Assembly: GCA_026392355.1 (NCBI GenBank)
Contig: JAPLCF010000030.1
Span: 310,001-374,000 of the forward strand
Reading direction: 5' to 3'
Source: Actinomycetota bacterium
GTDB taxonomy: Bacteria; Actinomycetota; Thermoleophilia; Gaiellales; F1-60-MAGs149
DNA: 64,000 bases
Both the position numbers and the translations under genes were made by a program. A model generated the notes under the pieces. It was not told the DNA's origin, did not search any database, and worked only from the letters and a program-made list of their open reading frames with translations. The first letter of the stretch is position 1. Each line of letters begins with the position of its first letter. Positions 54,451-63,027 of this stretch are shown one piece after another.

Positions 54451-56205
54451 TCAGCCAGCCGAGGCTGCGCCGGGCTGGTCCATCTGCGCGCCGAGCGAGG
54501 TCAACGCGCGAGCGGTGAGCTTTGCAAACGCCGGTCCGGCGACCTCGCCGCCGTAGTACTGCCCGCCGTGCGGCTCGTCGACCATGATCAGCGTGAGTAC
54601 CTTCGGGTTCTTGACCGGCGCGAAGCCGACGAACCAGGACAGGTAGCGCGCATCCGAGTAGGTGCCATCGTTGTTGAGCTTCTTCGTGGTGCCCGTCTTG
54701 CCGGCAACCGAGTAGCCCGGAATCGCCGCGGCAGAGCCCGTGCCCTGATCAGAGACCACACCCTCAAGCATGTTCGCCAACGTCCGCGCGGCTGCGGCGG
54801 GCATGATGCGCTTGCGCGGAGCCTGCACCGGCCCCTGCCCGTCGATGCGCGTGACGACGTGCGGCTGGATCTGTACGCCGTCGTTGGCAATCGTGGCGTA
54901 GAGCTGCGCGATCTGGATCGGCGTGGTTGCAATGCCATGGCCAATCGGGATGTTGAGCGGCGACGTGCCGGACCACTGCCCGTACGACGGCACGGTGCCC
55001 GACACCTCGCCCGGAAGGTCGATGCCAGTCGGCATGCCGAAGCCAAAGCGATCGATCCACTGCGACAGCACGCTGTCGCGATTTCCCGGGGACGAGAGAT
55101 GCTCGTAAGCAAGTTTTGCCACGCCGATGTTCGACGACATGCGCAGCGCCTCGGCGGCTGTCTTGATGCCTGGATCAGGGTGTGAGTCGCGAAGGATGCC
55201 GTCGTAGAGCTGCCACTCCGACCCCACCTCAACGCGCGTGTTCGGAGAAATCCGGCCCGTCGAGAGCCCTGCGCCAAGCGTGACGGCCTTGAACGTCGAG
55301 CCCGGCTCGTACTGATCGGTGATGCCCCGCAGGCGCAGCTGGTCGGCGGTGGCCTCGCGGAAGGTGCCGTCCTTCGGCAGCGGAGCCGTGGCCATCGCGA
55401 GGATCTCACCGGTGGCCGGCTGGATCACGATTGCCGTGACGGCCTTGGCGCGGTACTGCACGCGCGTCTCGCTCACCACCGCCTCCGCCTCGGACTGCAC
55501 CTGGCGATCGATGCCCGTGCTGATCGTGCGGCCCGGCTGCATCTGCTGGTTGCGAATCACCTTGATCGCATTGCCGACCGGGTCCGCCATCCGCACCTCA
55601 AGGCCGTCCGTACCGCGCAGCACGTCGTCGTACTGGAGTTCCAGCCCGGCAACACCCTCACCCTCGACATTCGTGACACCGATCATCGGTGCGGCGATCG
55701 CGCTCGGGTAGACACGGCGCTGCGCCGGTGCAAAGTCGAGCCCCTTCAGGTTCATCGCCTCGAGCTGCTTGACCTGCGCCTTGGGCACCTCGCGGGCAAG
55801 GTCCACGTGCGAGACGCCCTCGGCATTGAGTCGCTGCATGATCGTGTCGGGCGACTCTCCGCTCGCCTCGGCAACCGCGGCGATGAGACGCGCCGGATCG
55901 GTCACCAGCGACGGCGTAGCGCCAATTGTGCTGGCCTCTTGCGTCAGGGCCAGGCGATAGCCGTCGCGGTCGAGGATCGCGCCGCGCAGCGCGGGCGTGA
56001 CGACCTCGTTGCGGTGCTGCCCCGTGGCGCGCTCGGAGTAGAAGCCACCATCCACGACCTGCATCTGCACTGCGCGGCCAAGGCAAATCGTCAGGAAGAT
56101 ACCGGCGGCAATCAGCAGCCAGCGGATGCGCCGCTCAGGGGGCGGCGACTGCGGGGTCCGTGTGCGGCGCCGCGGCGTGCGAGGGGGAGCGGTCCGCGTG
56201 GCCAC
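54451..56205 (-). CDS. ftsI: FtsI (PBP3), septal peptidoglycan transpeptidase
   Basis: A 584-residue class B penicillin-binding protein. A basic cytoplasmic tail precedes one TM helix (~29-48). The pedestal domain contains RGAILDRDGYRLALT. The transpeptidase domain has SxxK at S303 (EPGSTFK), SSN at 357-359 (RMSSNIGVAKL) and KTGT at K503. There are no C-terminal PASTA repeats; a short Ala/Gly tail ends the protein. It starts 1 nt after ftsL. Confidence 0.96.
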   Translation of the reverse strand: MATRTAPPRTPRRRTRTPQSPPPERRIRWLLIAAGIFLTICLGRAVQMQVVDGGFYSERATGQHRNEVVTPALRGAILDRDGYRLALTQEASTIGATPSLVTDPARLIAAVAEASGESPDTIMQRLNAEGVSHVDLAREVPKAQVKQLEAMNLKGLDFAPAQRRVYPSAIAAPMIGVTNVEGEGVAGLELQYDDVLRGTDGLEVRMADPVGNAIKVIRNQQMQPGRTISTGIDRQVQSEAEAVVSETRVQYRAKAVTAIVIQPATGEILAMATAPLPKDGTFREATADQLRLRGITDQYEPGSTFKAVTLGAGLSTGRISPNTRVEVGSEWQLYDGILRDSHPDPGIKTAAEALRMSSNIGVAKLAYEHLSSPGNRDSVLSQWIDRFGFGMPTGIDLPGEVSGTVPSYGQWSGTSPLNIPIGHGIATTPIQIAQLYATIANDGVQIQPHVVTRIDGQGPVQAPRKRIMPAAAARTLANMLEGVVSDQGTGSAAAIPGYSVAGKTGTTKKLNNDGTYSDARYLSWFVGFAPVKNPKVLTLIMVDEPHGGQYYGGEVAGPAFAKLTARALTSLGAQMDQPGAASAG

Positions 56206-56206
56206 G

Positions 56207-56668
56207 TCAGTTCGTCTGCAGATCCTTGGGGATGCGGATCTTCAACGTCTGCATCGCCTCAGACGGGACAAGCACCATCCCGTAGGCCGCTGCGGCGCGC
56301 TCAACCCGACCGTCGGCCAGGCGCTGCTCTGTCTGCGCCTGCACGTTGGCGGCGTCGTTCTGCGTCTGCTCGACGTACGCGCGCAGCTCGCCTGCCTGCA
56401 TGGTGGCGCGCAGCGACGAGACGTGGAGGTAGACGATCACCGAGAGGATCACGCCCACGAGAGCGATGATCGCGGCGATGCGGAAGGGACGGCCGCCGAC
56501 CGACGCGCGGCTGGTGGTGCTGCGATGGATCGTGGCCTTGCGGTTGATTGTCGAAGCGCGCTTTGCGGCGGTACGCGAGCGCCCGCCGTCGACGGGGCGC
56601 GGCTTAGGTGCTGCGGCCGGACGGCGGCGCGGCGTGGTCGGCGCCTGGCGGGGAAGCGCGACGGCCAT
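56207..56668 (-). CDS. ftsL: FtsL-like septum protein
   Basis: A 153-residue single-pass membrane protein: a ~60-residue basic, Pro/Arg-rich cytoplasmic part, a TM helix (IAAIIALVGVILSVIVYLHV), then a coiled-coil-like region (QAGELRAYVEQTQNDAANVQAQTEQRL) and RAAAAYGMVLVPSEAMQTLKI. This layout, and its position between rsmH and ftsI, identify FtsL/septum initiator despite little sequence conservation. Start ATG 56668 shares one base with the rsmH stop; the longer ORF is spurious. Confidence 0.85.
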   Translation of the reverse strand: MAVALPRQAPTTPRRRPAAAPKPRPVDGGRSRTAAKRASTINRKATIHRSTTSRASVGGRPFRIAAIIALVGVILSVIVYLHVSSLRATMQAGELRAYVEQTQNDAANVQAQTEQRLADGRVERAAAAYGMVLVPSEAMQTLKIRIPKDLQTN

Positions 56669-57639
56669 CAGGCGGCGTCCTTCGGTAGCGGGGCAGTCGT
56701 GCGCTCGGCGACACGCAGGCGCGACGACGCGGCGCGCGGGTTGCGGTCGAGCTCGGCGGTGCCGGGGCGCACGACGCGGGACGTCAGCACGCGCAGCGTG
56801 GCTTGGCGACCGCAACCGCACATCGGCAGGTCGGGCGGGCAGATGCACGGCGCAGCGGCAGACCGGAAGAAGTCCTTGACGATGCGGTCCTCGAGCGAGT
56901 GGAACGAGATGACCGCAATACGGCCGCCCGGCTTCAGGATCTGCATGGCGGCTTCGAGACCCTCCTCCACCATCGTCAGCTCGTCGTTGACGGCGATGCG
57001 GAGCGCTTGGAAGACGCGCTTGGCCGGATGCCCCGAGCCGAACTGGGCCGGCGTCGGGATGGCATGACGAATCGTGTCGACGAGGTCGGCGCTGCGCTCG
57101 TACGGCTGCGAGGTGCGGCGGCGGCAGATGGCGCGGCTGATCTGGCGGCTGTAGCGCTCCTCGCCGTAGCGGCTGAAGATGTCGGCGAGATCGCGCTCGG
57201 ACAGCTCGGCGAGCAGGTCCGCGGCGGTCTGTCCCCCACGCGGATCCATGCGCATGTCGAGCGGTGCATCGACGGCGTAGGAGAAGCCGCGCTCGGGCTG
57301 ATCAATCTGCATGGAAGACACGCCGAGGTCGAGCAGGATCGCGTCGGCCTGCACGCCTTCAACGGCAAGCGAGCGGAAGCCGTCGACGAAGTCGCGCTTG
57401 AGCAGGCGCACGGCCATGTCGGGGTGCGAGGCGCGGAACGAGCGGGCGCGGTTCTCAACGGACGGGTCACGGTCGATCGCGACGTACGCGCCGCGGCCGT
57501 TCATCACCTCGGACAGCATCGAGGCGTGGCCGCCGGCACCAAACGTGCCGTCGACAACGGTCATGCCAGGCGCGACGTCGAGCAGCGCCACGACCTCGTG
57601 GGCGAGGACCGGATCGTGGATCGCGGCGTTAGCGGGCAT
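56668..57639 (-). CDS. rsmH: 16S rRNA (cytosine-1402-N4)-methyltransferase
   Basis: A 323-residue methyltransferase: HDPVLAHEVVALL, VVDGTFGAGGHASMLSEV (SAM loop), AIDRDPSV, ILLDLGVSSMQIDQPERGFSY, FQALRIAVNDEL and RIAVISFHSLEDRIVKDFF. I start it at ATG 57639, which overlaps the mraZ stop by 11 nt; GTG 57642 immediately before is an alternative. A CxCPP...CxCG stretch near the C-terminus (CICPPDLPMCGCG) is typical of actinobacterial RsmH. Confidence 0.96.
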   Translation of the reverse strand: MPANAAIHDPVLAHEVVALLDVAPGMTVVDGTFGAGGHASMLSEVMNGRGAYVAIDRDPSVENRARSFRASHPDMAVRLLKRDFVDGFRSLAVEGVQADAILLDLGVSSMQIDQPERGFSYAVDAPLDMRMDPRGGQTAADLLAELSERDLADIFSRYGEERYSRQISRAICRRRTSQPYERSADLVDTIRHAIPTPAQFGSGHPAKRVFQALRIAVNDELTMVEEGLEAAMQILKPGGRIAVISFHSLEDRIVKDFFRSAAAPCICPPDLPMCGCGRQATLRVLTSRVVRPGTAELDRNPRAASSRLRVAERTTAPLPKDAA

Positions 57640-58096
57640 CACGGACCAGGCGCTCTGCGACATTCTCGGCGCTCCCTTCCAGCTCGGCGAGGCCACGTTC
57701 CCAGGCCCCGCGATCCCAGATCTCAAGACGATCACGGACGCCGACGACGACGATCTCGCGGTTCAATTCGGCGTGCTGCATGAGCGGCGCCGGCACGGCC
57801 ACGCGGCCCTGTCGGTCCAGCTCGGCCTCCACCGCACCGCCGAACAGGTAGCGCTCCATCTGGCGTCCCTCACGGGTGAACGGATCGAGGCGGCTGATCT
57901 GCTGCTCCACGAATGCGTCCCAGCCGTCACGGGCGTAGATCGCGACGCAGCCATCGAGGCCGCGGGTCACGAAGACGCCGTCAGCGAAGGGCTCGCGCAG
58001 CCGCGAGGGAACCGTCACTCGGTTCTTCTCGTCGAGCTTTTGTGCGTATTCGCCAAGCAGCATGAGGGTCGTTTCCGTGGTGGTCGGGGGCCCCAT
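57629..58096 (-). CDS. mraZ: transcriptional regulator MraZ
   Basis: A MraZ/AbrB-fold protein with two repeats: LLGEYAQKLDEKNRVTVPSRLREPF and FGGAVEAELDRQGRVAVPAPLMQHA. It represses its own division cluster in E. coli by binding TGGGN repeats, and such repeats are present upstream here. ATG 58096 has GGGGGAG upstream; ATG 58063 (MLLGEY) would match the usual N-terminus and cannot be excluded. It opens the mraZ-murB cluster. Confidence 0.95.
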   Translation of the reverse strand: MGPPTTTETTLMLLGEYAQKLDEKNRVTVPSRLREPFADGVFVTRGLDGCVAIYARDGWDAFVEQQISRLDPFTREGRQMERYLFGGAVEAELDRQGRVAVPAPLMQHAELNREIVVVGVRDRLEIWDRGAWERGLAELEGSAENVAERLVRDAR

Positions 58097-58112
58097 TGCG
58101 GCTCCCCCTCTG

Positions 58113-58147
58113 TACCAAGTTGCCCCACTTTACCCCACCTCGCTCCA
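58113..58147 (-). promoter_or_regulatory. MraZ box (TGGNN repeats with 5-nt spacers)
   Basis: On the minus strand the words TGGAG, TGGGG, TGGGG and TGGTA follow each other with exactly 5 nt between them (10-bp period). This matches the known MraZ operator of TGGGN repeats; two of the four are perfect. It sits between the mraZ start and the LexA-type box. Confidence 0.8.
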
Positions 58148-58170
58148 CCTTGCAACTCCTATCTACCACA

Positions 58171-58184
58171 CGAACATACGTTCG
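58171..58184. promoter_or_regulatory. LexA-type SOS box upstream of mraZ
   Basis: CGAACATACGTTCG fits CGAACRNRYGTTYG, the LexA site of Bacillus and actinobacteria, at every position, and the flanking A/T extends the dyad to 6 bp arms. It lies 75-88 nt before mraZ ATG 58096. Both neighbouring genes are on the minus strand, so mraZ is the only gene it precedes. Confidence 0.65.
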
Positions 58185-58302
58185 TATCCGCATGGCTATG
58201 CGGAAAACAGGTGATTCGGACCGTGATCCGCGCCGCACTTTGTGACAGCCACAGAGGGCGCCATCCCACTTCGCCCCACCGTGAGCAGAAAGCGCCGGCG
58301 CG

Positions 58303-59124
58303 CTATGCGCCGTACGGACCGCGATGGCAGACGGCGGCCGCGCCCCAGCGGGCAGCCACCTCCACCGCGTCGTGCATGCCAAGCCCGCGGCCCAGCGCAT
58401 AGGTCAGGCCGGCGGCGAACGTATCGCCCGCGCCGTAGGTGTCGCCCGCCTCGCCCGGCAGTTGCTGCCGCGCCCAGAGACCGGAGTCGTCGGTCGACAT
58501 CCAGCGGCCACCGCGCGCGCCGTCGGTCAGCACGATCGCCTTCGTGTGCTTACCGAGAATGCGGAAGTCGATCTGCTCGCCGCGGTCCGAGAGCGAGCCG
58601 ATCACGACATCGGCCTTCACGCCGCTCTCGATCAGCGCGTCAAGCTGCCTCGCCGAGCAGACGAGAATCGGCGAGCGGCGCGCCTCAACGATGGCCGACG
58701 GCTCGCCGCACGTGGCGTAGACGGCCGCGCACGACTCGAGGTCCTCCCACCGCAGTGGGTCCTCGGCGCGCGGATAGGCATTCGGCTGCGACACGATGAT
58801 CGTGCGATCGCCGTGGGCGTCGAGGATGGTCATGGCCCGCGCCTGGCGCCCTCCGCGTGGGCCAACGCGGAGGTCGACCTTCTCGTCGGCCATCCGCATA
58901 CGCGTCGCTGCACCCTCAGTGTCCTGCGCGAGCGCCGTATAGAAGACCACCTCGGCACCGGCGCGCGCCAGCGCGATTGCGACGACGGCGCCACCACCCG
59001 CCGGCTCCTCGAAGGGATCGCGAAAGTGCACGATCTCGCCCGCAACGGGAACCGCGTCGGCGTAGCCGAACAGCACCCACTCAACGTGACCGACAACCCC
59101 GATTCTCGGGCTGGCCGGGCTCAT
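58303..59124 (-). CDS. PfkB-family sugar/nucleoside kinase
   Basis: A 273-residue ribokinase-fold protein: RIGVVGHVEWVLFGYADAVPVAGEIVHFRDPFEEPAGGGAVVAIALARAGA at the N-terminus and GDTYGAGDTFAAGLTYAL with the catalytic Asp at the C-terminus. It differs from the PfkB at 40053 and its substrate is unknown. It is the last gene of a minus-strand run from trxA or GH15, ending 206 nt before mraZ. Confidence 0.87.
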   Translation of the reverse strand: MSPASPRIGVVGHVEWVLFGYADAVPVAGEIVHFRDPFEEPAGGGAVVAIALARAGAEVVFYTALAQDTEGAATRMRMADEKVDLRVGPRGGRQARAMTILDAHGDRTIIVSQPNAYPRAEDPLRWEDLESCAAVYATCGEPSAIVEARRSPILVCSARQLDALIESGVKADVVIGSLSDRGEQIDFRILGKHTKAIVLTDGARGGRWMSTDDSGLWARQQLPGEAGDTYGAGDTFAAGLTYALGRGLGMHDAVEVAARWGAAAVCHRGPYGA

Positions 59125-59130
59125 GCTGTC

Positions 59131-59463
59131 CTAGTGGCCGAGACCGTTGTCGCGCACTGCGGCAAACAGGAAGTCGACGTGGTCGTCCCACTCGATGCCC
59201 GGCTCCCAGTTCGGCACCTCGACGCCGCCCTTGGTGAGCGTGTCGACGAGCTGCGCAATGAGCTGCTTCTCGAAGATGACACTGGCGGCCGCAATGGCCT
59301 CATCACGCGTGGCGGCGGAGGCCTCGATCGGCTCGCGGAAGTCGGCACCAGCGGGGCGCACCAGAGCAAGCCAACCCGACGGCCGCTCGGGCTGCAGCAA
59401 CACGACGAAGCCGTACTTGCGCGCCCGTGTCTTAAGGTCGTTGGCGGGGTTCTTGATGTTCAC
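59131..59463 (-). CDS. conserved-looking small soluble protein, unknown function
   Basis: A 110-residue protein (NIKNPANDLKTRARKYGFVV ... PNWEPGIEWDDHVDFLFAAV). No known motif. It lies 9 nt downstream of GH15 and 6 nt upstream of the PfkB gene in the same direction, and its alternation of charged and hydrophobic residues looks like a folded soluble domain, so I accept it as real. Confidence 0.6.
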   Translation of the reverse strand: MNIKNPANDLKTRARKYGFVVLLQPERPSGWLALVRPAGADFREPIEASAATRDEAIAAASVIFEKQLIAQLVDTLTKGGVEVPNWEPGIEWDDHVDFLFAAVRDNGLGH

Positions 59464-59472
59464 GCGGGAACC

Positions 59473-61296
59473 CTAACGCACGCGGGCCCGATGGTTATCG
59501 AGCGCGCGATCGAGGTAGAGGGCGGCGGACACGAGCGAGAGGTGTGTGAAGGCCTGCGGGAAGTTGCCGAGCGACTCGCCGGACGGTCCGATCTCCTCGG
59601 AGTACAGACCGAGGTGGTTCGCGTAGGTGTGCATCTTCTCGAAAGCAAGGCGCGCCTCCTCGAGGTTGCCGGCACGTGCCAGCGCCTCGACCCACCAGAA
59701 GGAGCAGATCGAGAACGTCCCCTCTTCCCCGCTCAGACCATCGTCCGCGGCGAGCTCCGGGTTGTAGCGATAGACGAGCGAATCGGTCACGAGTTCATCG
59801 CGAATCGCGTTGAGGGTCGAGACCATCAGAGGATCGTTGGGCGAGACGAAGTGGCCCATCACCATCATCAGCGTCGACGCGTCGAGGACATCACCGTCGA
59901 GCACCTGCACGAATGCCTGGCGGTCCTTGGAATAGCCGCGGGTCATGATCTGCTCGAAGATCGCGTCGCGCGTCTCGCGCCAGGCGATCCGCGGGCACGG
60001 GAAGCCGCGCGTCTGGGCGATGCGCAGTGCGCGGTCGAAGGCGATCCAGCTCATCAGGCGCGAGTACGTAAAGTGCTGCTGGCCGCCCCGGACCTCCCAG
60101 ATCCCCTCATCCTTGGAGTCCCAGTTGACCATTAGCCAGTCGAGCAGTTCGACGACGACCTTCCAGAGCTCGTAGTCGATCGGCTCGCCGCGCTTGTCGT
60201 AGAGGTAGATGCTGTTGATCAGCTCGCCGTAGATGTCGAGCTGCAACTGCCCAGCGGCGCCGTTGCCGACACGCACCGGCCTGGATTGGCGGTACCCCTC
60301 GAGGTCGTCAAGCTCGAACTCCTCAAGCTCATGACGCCCATCGATGCCGTACATGATCTGCAGCGGGCCGGCATTCGACGAGTGCTGCTCGAGCGCACGC
60401 GCCTTCAGGAAGGCCATAAAGTCGCGTGCCTCTTCGGTGAAGCCGAGCTTGAGGAACGCATACAGCGTGAACGACGCATCGCGGATCCACGTGTAGCGGT
60501 AGTCCCAGTTGCGCTCGCCACCAATGCCCTCGGGCAGCGATGTCGTCGGCGCAGCGACGATCGCGCCGGTCGGGCGGTAGCAGAGCAACTTGAGCACGAG
60601 CGCGGATCGCCGCACGGTCTCGCGCCAGCGGCCGCGATACGTGCACTGGTTGAGCCAGCGCCGCCAGTAATCGACGGTGCCGGTGAAGAGGTGCTGGCAG
60701 ACCTCCTCGGGAAACGGCCGAGCCGAGTGCCCCTGATCGGGAATGCGCTCCAACACGAAGGTGCGGCGATCGCCCGGCTCGAGCGTGAAGTACGCCTCGA
60801 CGCCACCTTGGTCTTCGGTGAGGTCGATCGGCGAGTCGAGCGCGAGCTTTAGCTCGTCGGTTTCGAAGACCGCACCATGGGAATCGATGTGTAGCTCGTG
60901 CTCGGTGCGGCCATAGTTGAAGCGCGGCGTGCAGTTGAGGCGGAAGTGCATGTGCCCGCGCACGCACTGCACGACACGCACGATGCGGTGCCGGTCTTCT
61001 TCCGCCGAACCAACCGGCATGAAGTCGATCACCTCACCGACGCCCTGATCGGACAAGAAGCGTGTGATCAGGACGTTCGTGTCGGGCAGGTAGAGCTGCT
61101 TGGTGCGGATGTCGTCATCGACCGGGCAGATCTGGAACGACCCGCCCTTCTCGCTGTCGAGGATCGCACCGAAGACGCTGGGCGAATCGAACCGCGGACA
61201 GCAGTACCAATCGATCTCGCCATGTTGGGTAATCAGGGCGACCGAGTGCAGGTCGCCAATGATCCCATGGTCTTCGATCGGCGCGTACTGCGTCAT
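59473..61296 (-). CDS. glycoside hydrolase family 15 (trehalase/glucoamylase-like)
   Basis: A 607-residue cytoplasmic protein. A beta-sandwich N-domain starts IEDHGIIGDLHSVALITQHGEIDWYCCPRFDSPSVFG. The (alpha/alpha)6 catalytic barrel has WDYRYTWIRDASFTLYAFLKLGF, DEGIWEVRGGQQHFTYSRLM with a catalytic Glu, and EEGTFSICSFWWVEALARAG with the second Glu. This architecture is that of actinobacterial GH15 trehalases. No signal peptide is seen. Ribosome site GGAGG is 5 nt before the ATG. Confidence 0.9.
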   Translation of the reverse strand: MTQYAPIEDHGIIGDLHSVALITQHGEIDWYCCPRFDSPSVFGAILDSEKGGSFQICPVDDDIRTKQLYLPDTNVLITRFLSDQGVGEVIDFMPVGSAEEDRHRIVRVVQCVRGHMHFRLNCTPRFNYGRTEHELHIDSHGAVFETDELKLALDSPIDLTEDQGGVEAYFTLEPGDRRTFVLERIPDQGHSARPFPEEVCQHLFTGTVDYWRRWLNQCTYRGRWRETVRRSALVLKLLCYRPTGAIVAAPTTSLPEGIGGERNWDYRYTWIRDASFTLYAFLKLGFTEEARDFMAFLKARALEQHSSNAGPLQIMYGIDGRHELEEFELDDLEGYRQSRPVRVGNGAAGQLQLDIYGELINSIYLYDKRGEPIDYELWKVVVELLDWLMVNWDSKDEGIWEVRGGQQHFTYSRLMSWIAFDRALRIAQTRGFPCPRIAWRETRDAIFEQIMTRGYSKDRQAFVQVLDGDVLDASTLMMVMGHFVSPNDPLMVSTLNAIRDELVTDSLVYRYNPELAADDGLSGEEGTFSICSFWWVEALARAGNLEEARLAFEKMHTYANHLGLYSEEIGPSGESLGNFPQAFTHLSLVSAALYLDRALDNHRARVR

Positions 61297-61336
61297 CTGA
61301 TCCTCCGCCTCGTCATGCGACGGAGTGTACGGGGCG

Positions 61337-61669
61337 CTAGCCGGAGTGCGCGGCGAGGTTGAGCGTCGAGGCCAGGCGGTCCTTCGGCATCATGCCAACT
61401 GCGCGCTCGACGAGCTCGCCATCCTTGAACAGCGCGATCATCGGAATCGACATCACGCCGAACTGCCCGGCGATGCCCGGCTCGGCGTCGACGTCGACCT
61501 TGCCGACCTTGATCTTGCCGGCGTAGTCGCCCGCGAGCTCGTCGATGATCGGTCCGAGCGCCTTGCACGGTCCGCACCACTCGGCCCAGAAGTCGATCAG
61601 GACGGGAATGTCGGACTCGATGACCTCGCCCTGCCAGTTGGTGCTGTTGATTTCGACTGCGTTGCTCAT
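61337..61669 (-). CDS. trxA: thioredoxin
   Basis: A 110-residue thioredoxin with VLIDFWAEWCGPCKALGPIIDELA, the cis-Pro loop VMSIPMIALFKDGE and a normal C-terminal helix. It reduces protein disulfides. Strong AAGGAG ribosome site. It has its own upstream gap of about 100 nt, in which I saw no distinct element. Confidence 0.97.
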   Translation of the reverse strand: MSNAVEINSTNWQGEVIESDIPVLIDFWAEWCGPCKALGPIIDELAGDYAGKIKVGKVDVDAEPGIAGQFGVMSIPMIALFKDGELVERAVGMMPKDRLASTLNLAAHSG

Positions 61670-61772
61670 GGGTGGCTCCTTGGAAACCGGTGCGAATGCG
61701 TACTCGGAGTATGCCGGGCGCGTCGCCCGCCTACCTCTGTAGACGAACGACGCGCCGCTGGCATTCCCGCGC

Positions 61773-62906
61773 TTACGTGTGGATGCTCTCGAGGACGAAC
61801 TTGCCGGTCAACGAGACGCCAAGAATGGCGATCGGCACATTCGGACGATTGCCCGTCTTCGGCGCGATCGTGATCGGGCCCGTCGCACCAGCCATGTTCT
61901 TGGTGTGCAGGATCTGCTTGCTGAATGCATCGAGATCCGTCGAGCCGGCCTTCTTGATGGCATTGGCCCAGAGGTACACGGAGTCGTAGGCGTAAATGCC
62001 CCACGTGCCGGGCGCCGTGCCGAACGTCGACTTGTAGTTCTTCACGTACGCGCGGCTGATCTTGTTGCCGAACTGCGTCGGCGTCGGCGAACCGCTGAAG
62101 GTGCACCGATGCGCCGCGGTGTTACCGGCAGCGGAGATGAAGCCCGGGTCCTGATTGGCGAGACCCATGAAGCAGCGGGCGTCGTTCCCCGCCTTGGCCT
62201 GAGCAGCGAGCTCTTTGGCGATGATCGCGCCCTGGGGGAAGTACGTCGACACGTAGACCGTGTCGGGGTTGTTCGTCAGCGCCTGCGCAACCTGAGCCGA
62301 GAAATCAGTTGCCGTCGGATCGATCTCGATCTTCGTGACGAGCGCGCCCTGCTTATCGAGCGCGGAGTACATGCGATCAGCCATGCCCTTGGTGTAGGTC
62401 GAGGGATCCCAGAGGATCGAGACCTTCTGCGCCTTGTTCGCCTTCATCCAATTGACCTCGGCCGGCGAGATCTGCGAGTTCTTCGGCTGCACCGTGGCAC
62501 CCATACCTGTGGTGTCGTCGGTCGAGGTCAGCTGGACGGGGAACACGCCGCCCTTGATGTAGAGCGGGAGGTTCTTCACGCCAACGGACGAGTTAAACGG
62601 TCCGATCACAGCGGACGGGTGCTTGGCGATGATCGACTTGGCAACCGTCACGCCAGTCGCAGGATCAGCCTTGTCATTGCCCGAGATCAGCACGACCTTC
62701 ATGCCGAGCAGGCCACCAGCCGCGTTGATTTCCTTCACCGCAAGCTTCGTGCCGCGGAGCATGTCGTACCCGTTGGAACGCTGGTCGCCGGTCAACGGCC
62801 CCTCATACGCAAGCAGGATGGTGCCCTTCGTCGCGGCAGACGCGAGCGGCGCGGCGACAGCCACCGCGATAAGCGATGCGAGCAAGATGAGCAGACGACG
62901 TTGCAC
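61773..62906 (-). CDS. ABC transporter substrate-binding protein, Leu/Ile/Val-type (LivK-like)
   Basis: A 377-residue periplasmic-binding-fold protein with signal peptide QRRLLILLASLIAVAVAAPLASA. Mature region: ILLAYEGPLTGDQRSNGYDMLRGTKLAVKEINAAGGLLGMKVVLISGNDKADP and AVIGPFNSSVGVKNLPLYIKGGVFPV, typical of branched-chain amino-acid binding proteins (Peripla_BP_6). I chose GTG 62906 with GGAGG 5 nt upstream. No permease or ATPase genes are nearby, so it is an orphan here. Confidence 0.88.
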   Translation of the reverse strand: MQRRLLILLASLIAVAVAAPLASAATKGTILLAYEGPLTGDQRSNGYDMLRGTKLAVKEINAAGGLLGMKVVLISGNDKADPATGVTVAKSIIAKHPSAVIGPFNSSVGVKNLPLYIKGGVFPVQLTSTDDTTGMGATVQPKNSQISPAEVNWMKANKAQKVSILWDPSTYTKGMADRMYSALDKQGALVTKIEIDPTATDFSAQVAQALTNNPDTVYVSTYFPQGAIIAKELAAQAKAGNDARCFMGLANQDPGFISAAGNTAAHRCTFSGSPTPTQFGNKISRAYVKNYKSTFGTAPGTWGIYAYDSVYLWANAIKKAGSTDLDAFSKQILHTKNMAGATGPITIAPKTGNRPNVPIAILGVSLTGKFVLESIHT

Positions 62907-62933
62907 AGTGGCCTCCGAGGCGTAGATAGCGAG

Positions 62934-62939
62934 AGCGTA
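62934..62939 (-). promoter_or_regulatory. -10 element, LivK-like gene
   Basis: TACGCT, 27 nt before the GTG; TTCTTG lies 17 nt further upstream as a weak -35. Confidence 0.4.
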
Positions 62940-63027
62940 CTGCATGAATCCTGCAACAAGAATCGCGTTTTGTCTGCAGGGCCACCCCTTTGCGGGCGGT
63001 GAAGCCAATTCGAGCTCAAGGCTGACG

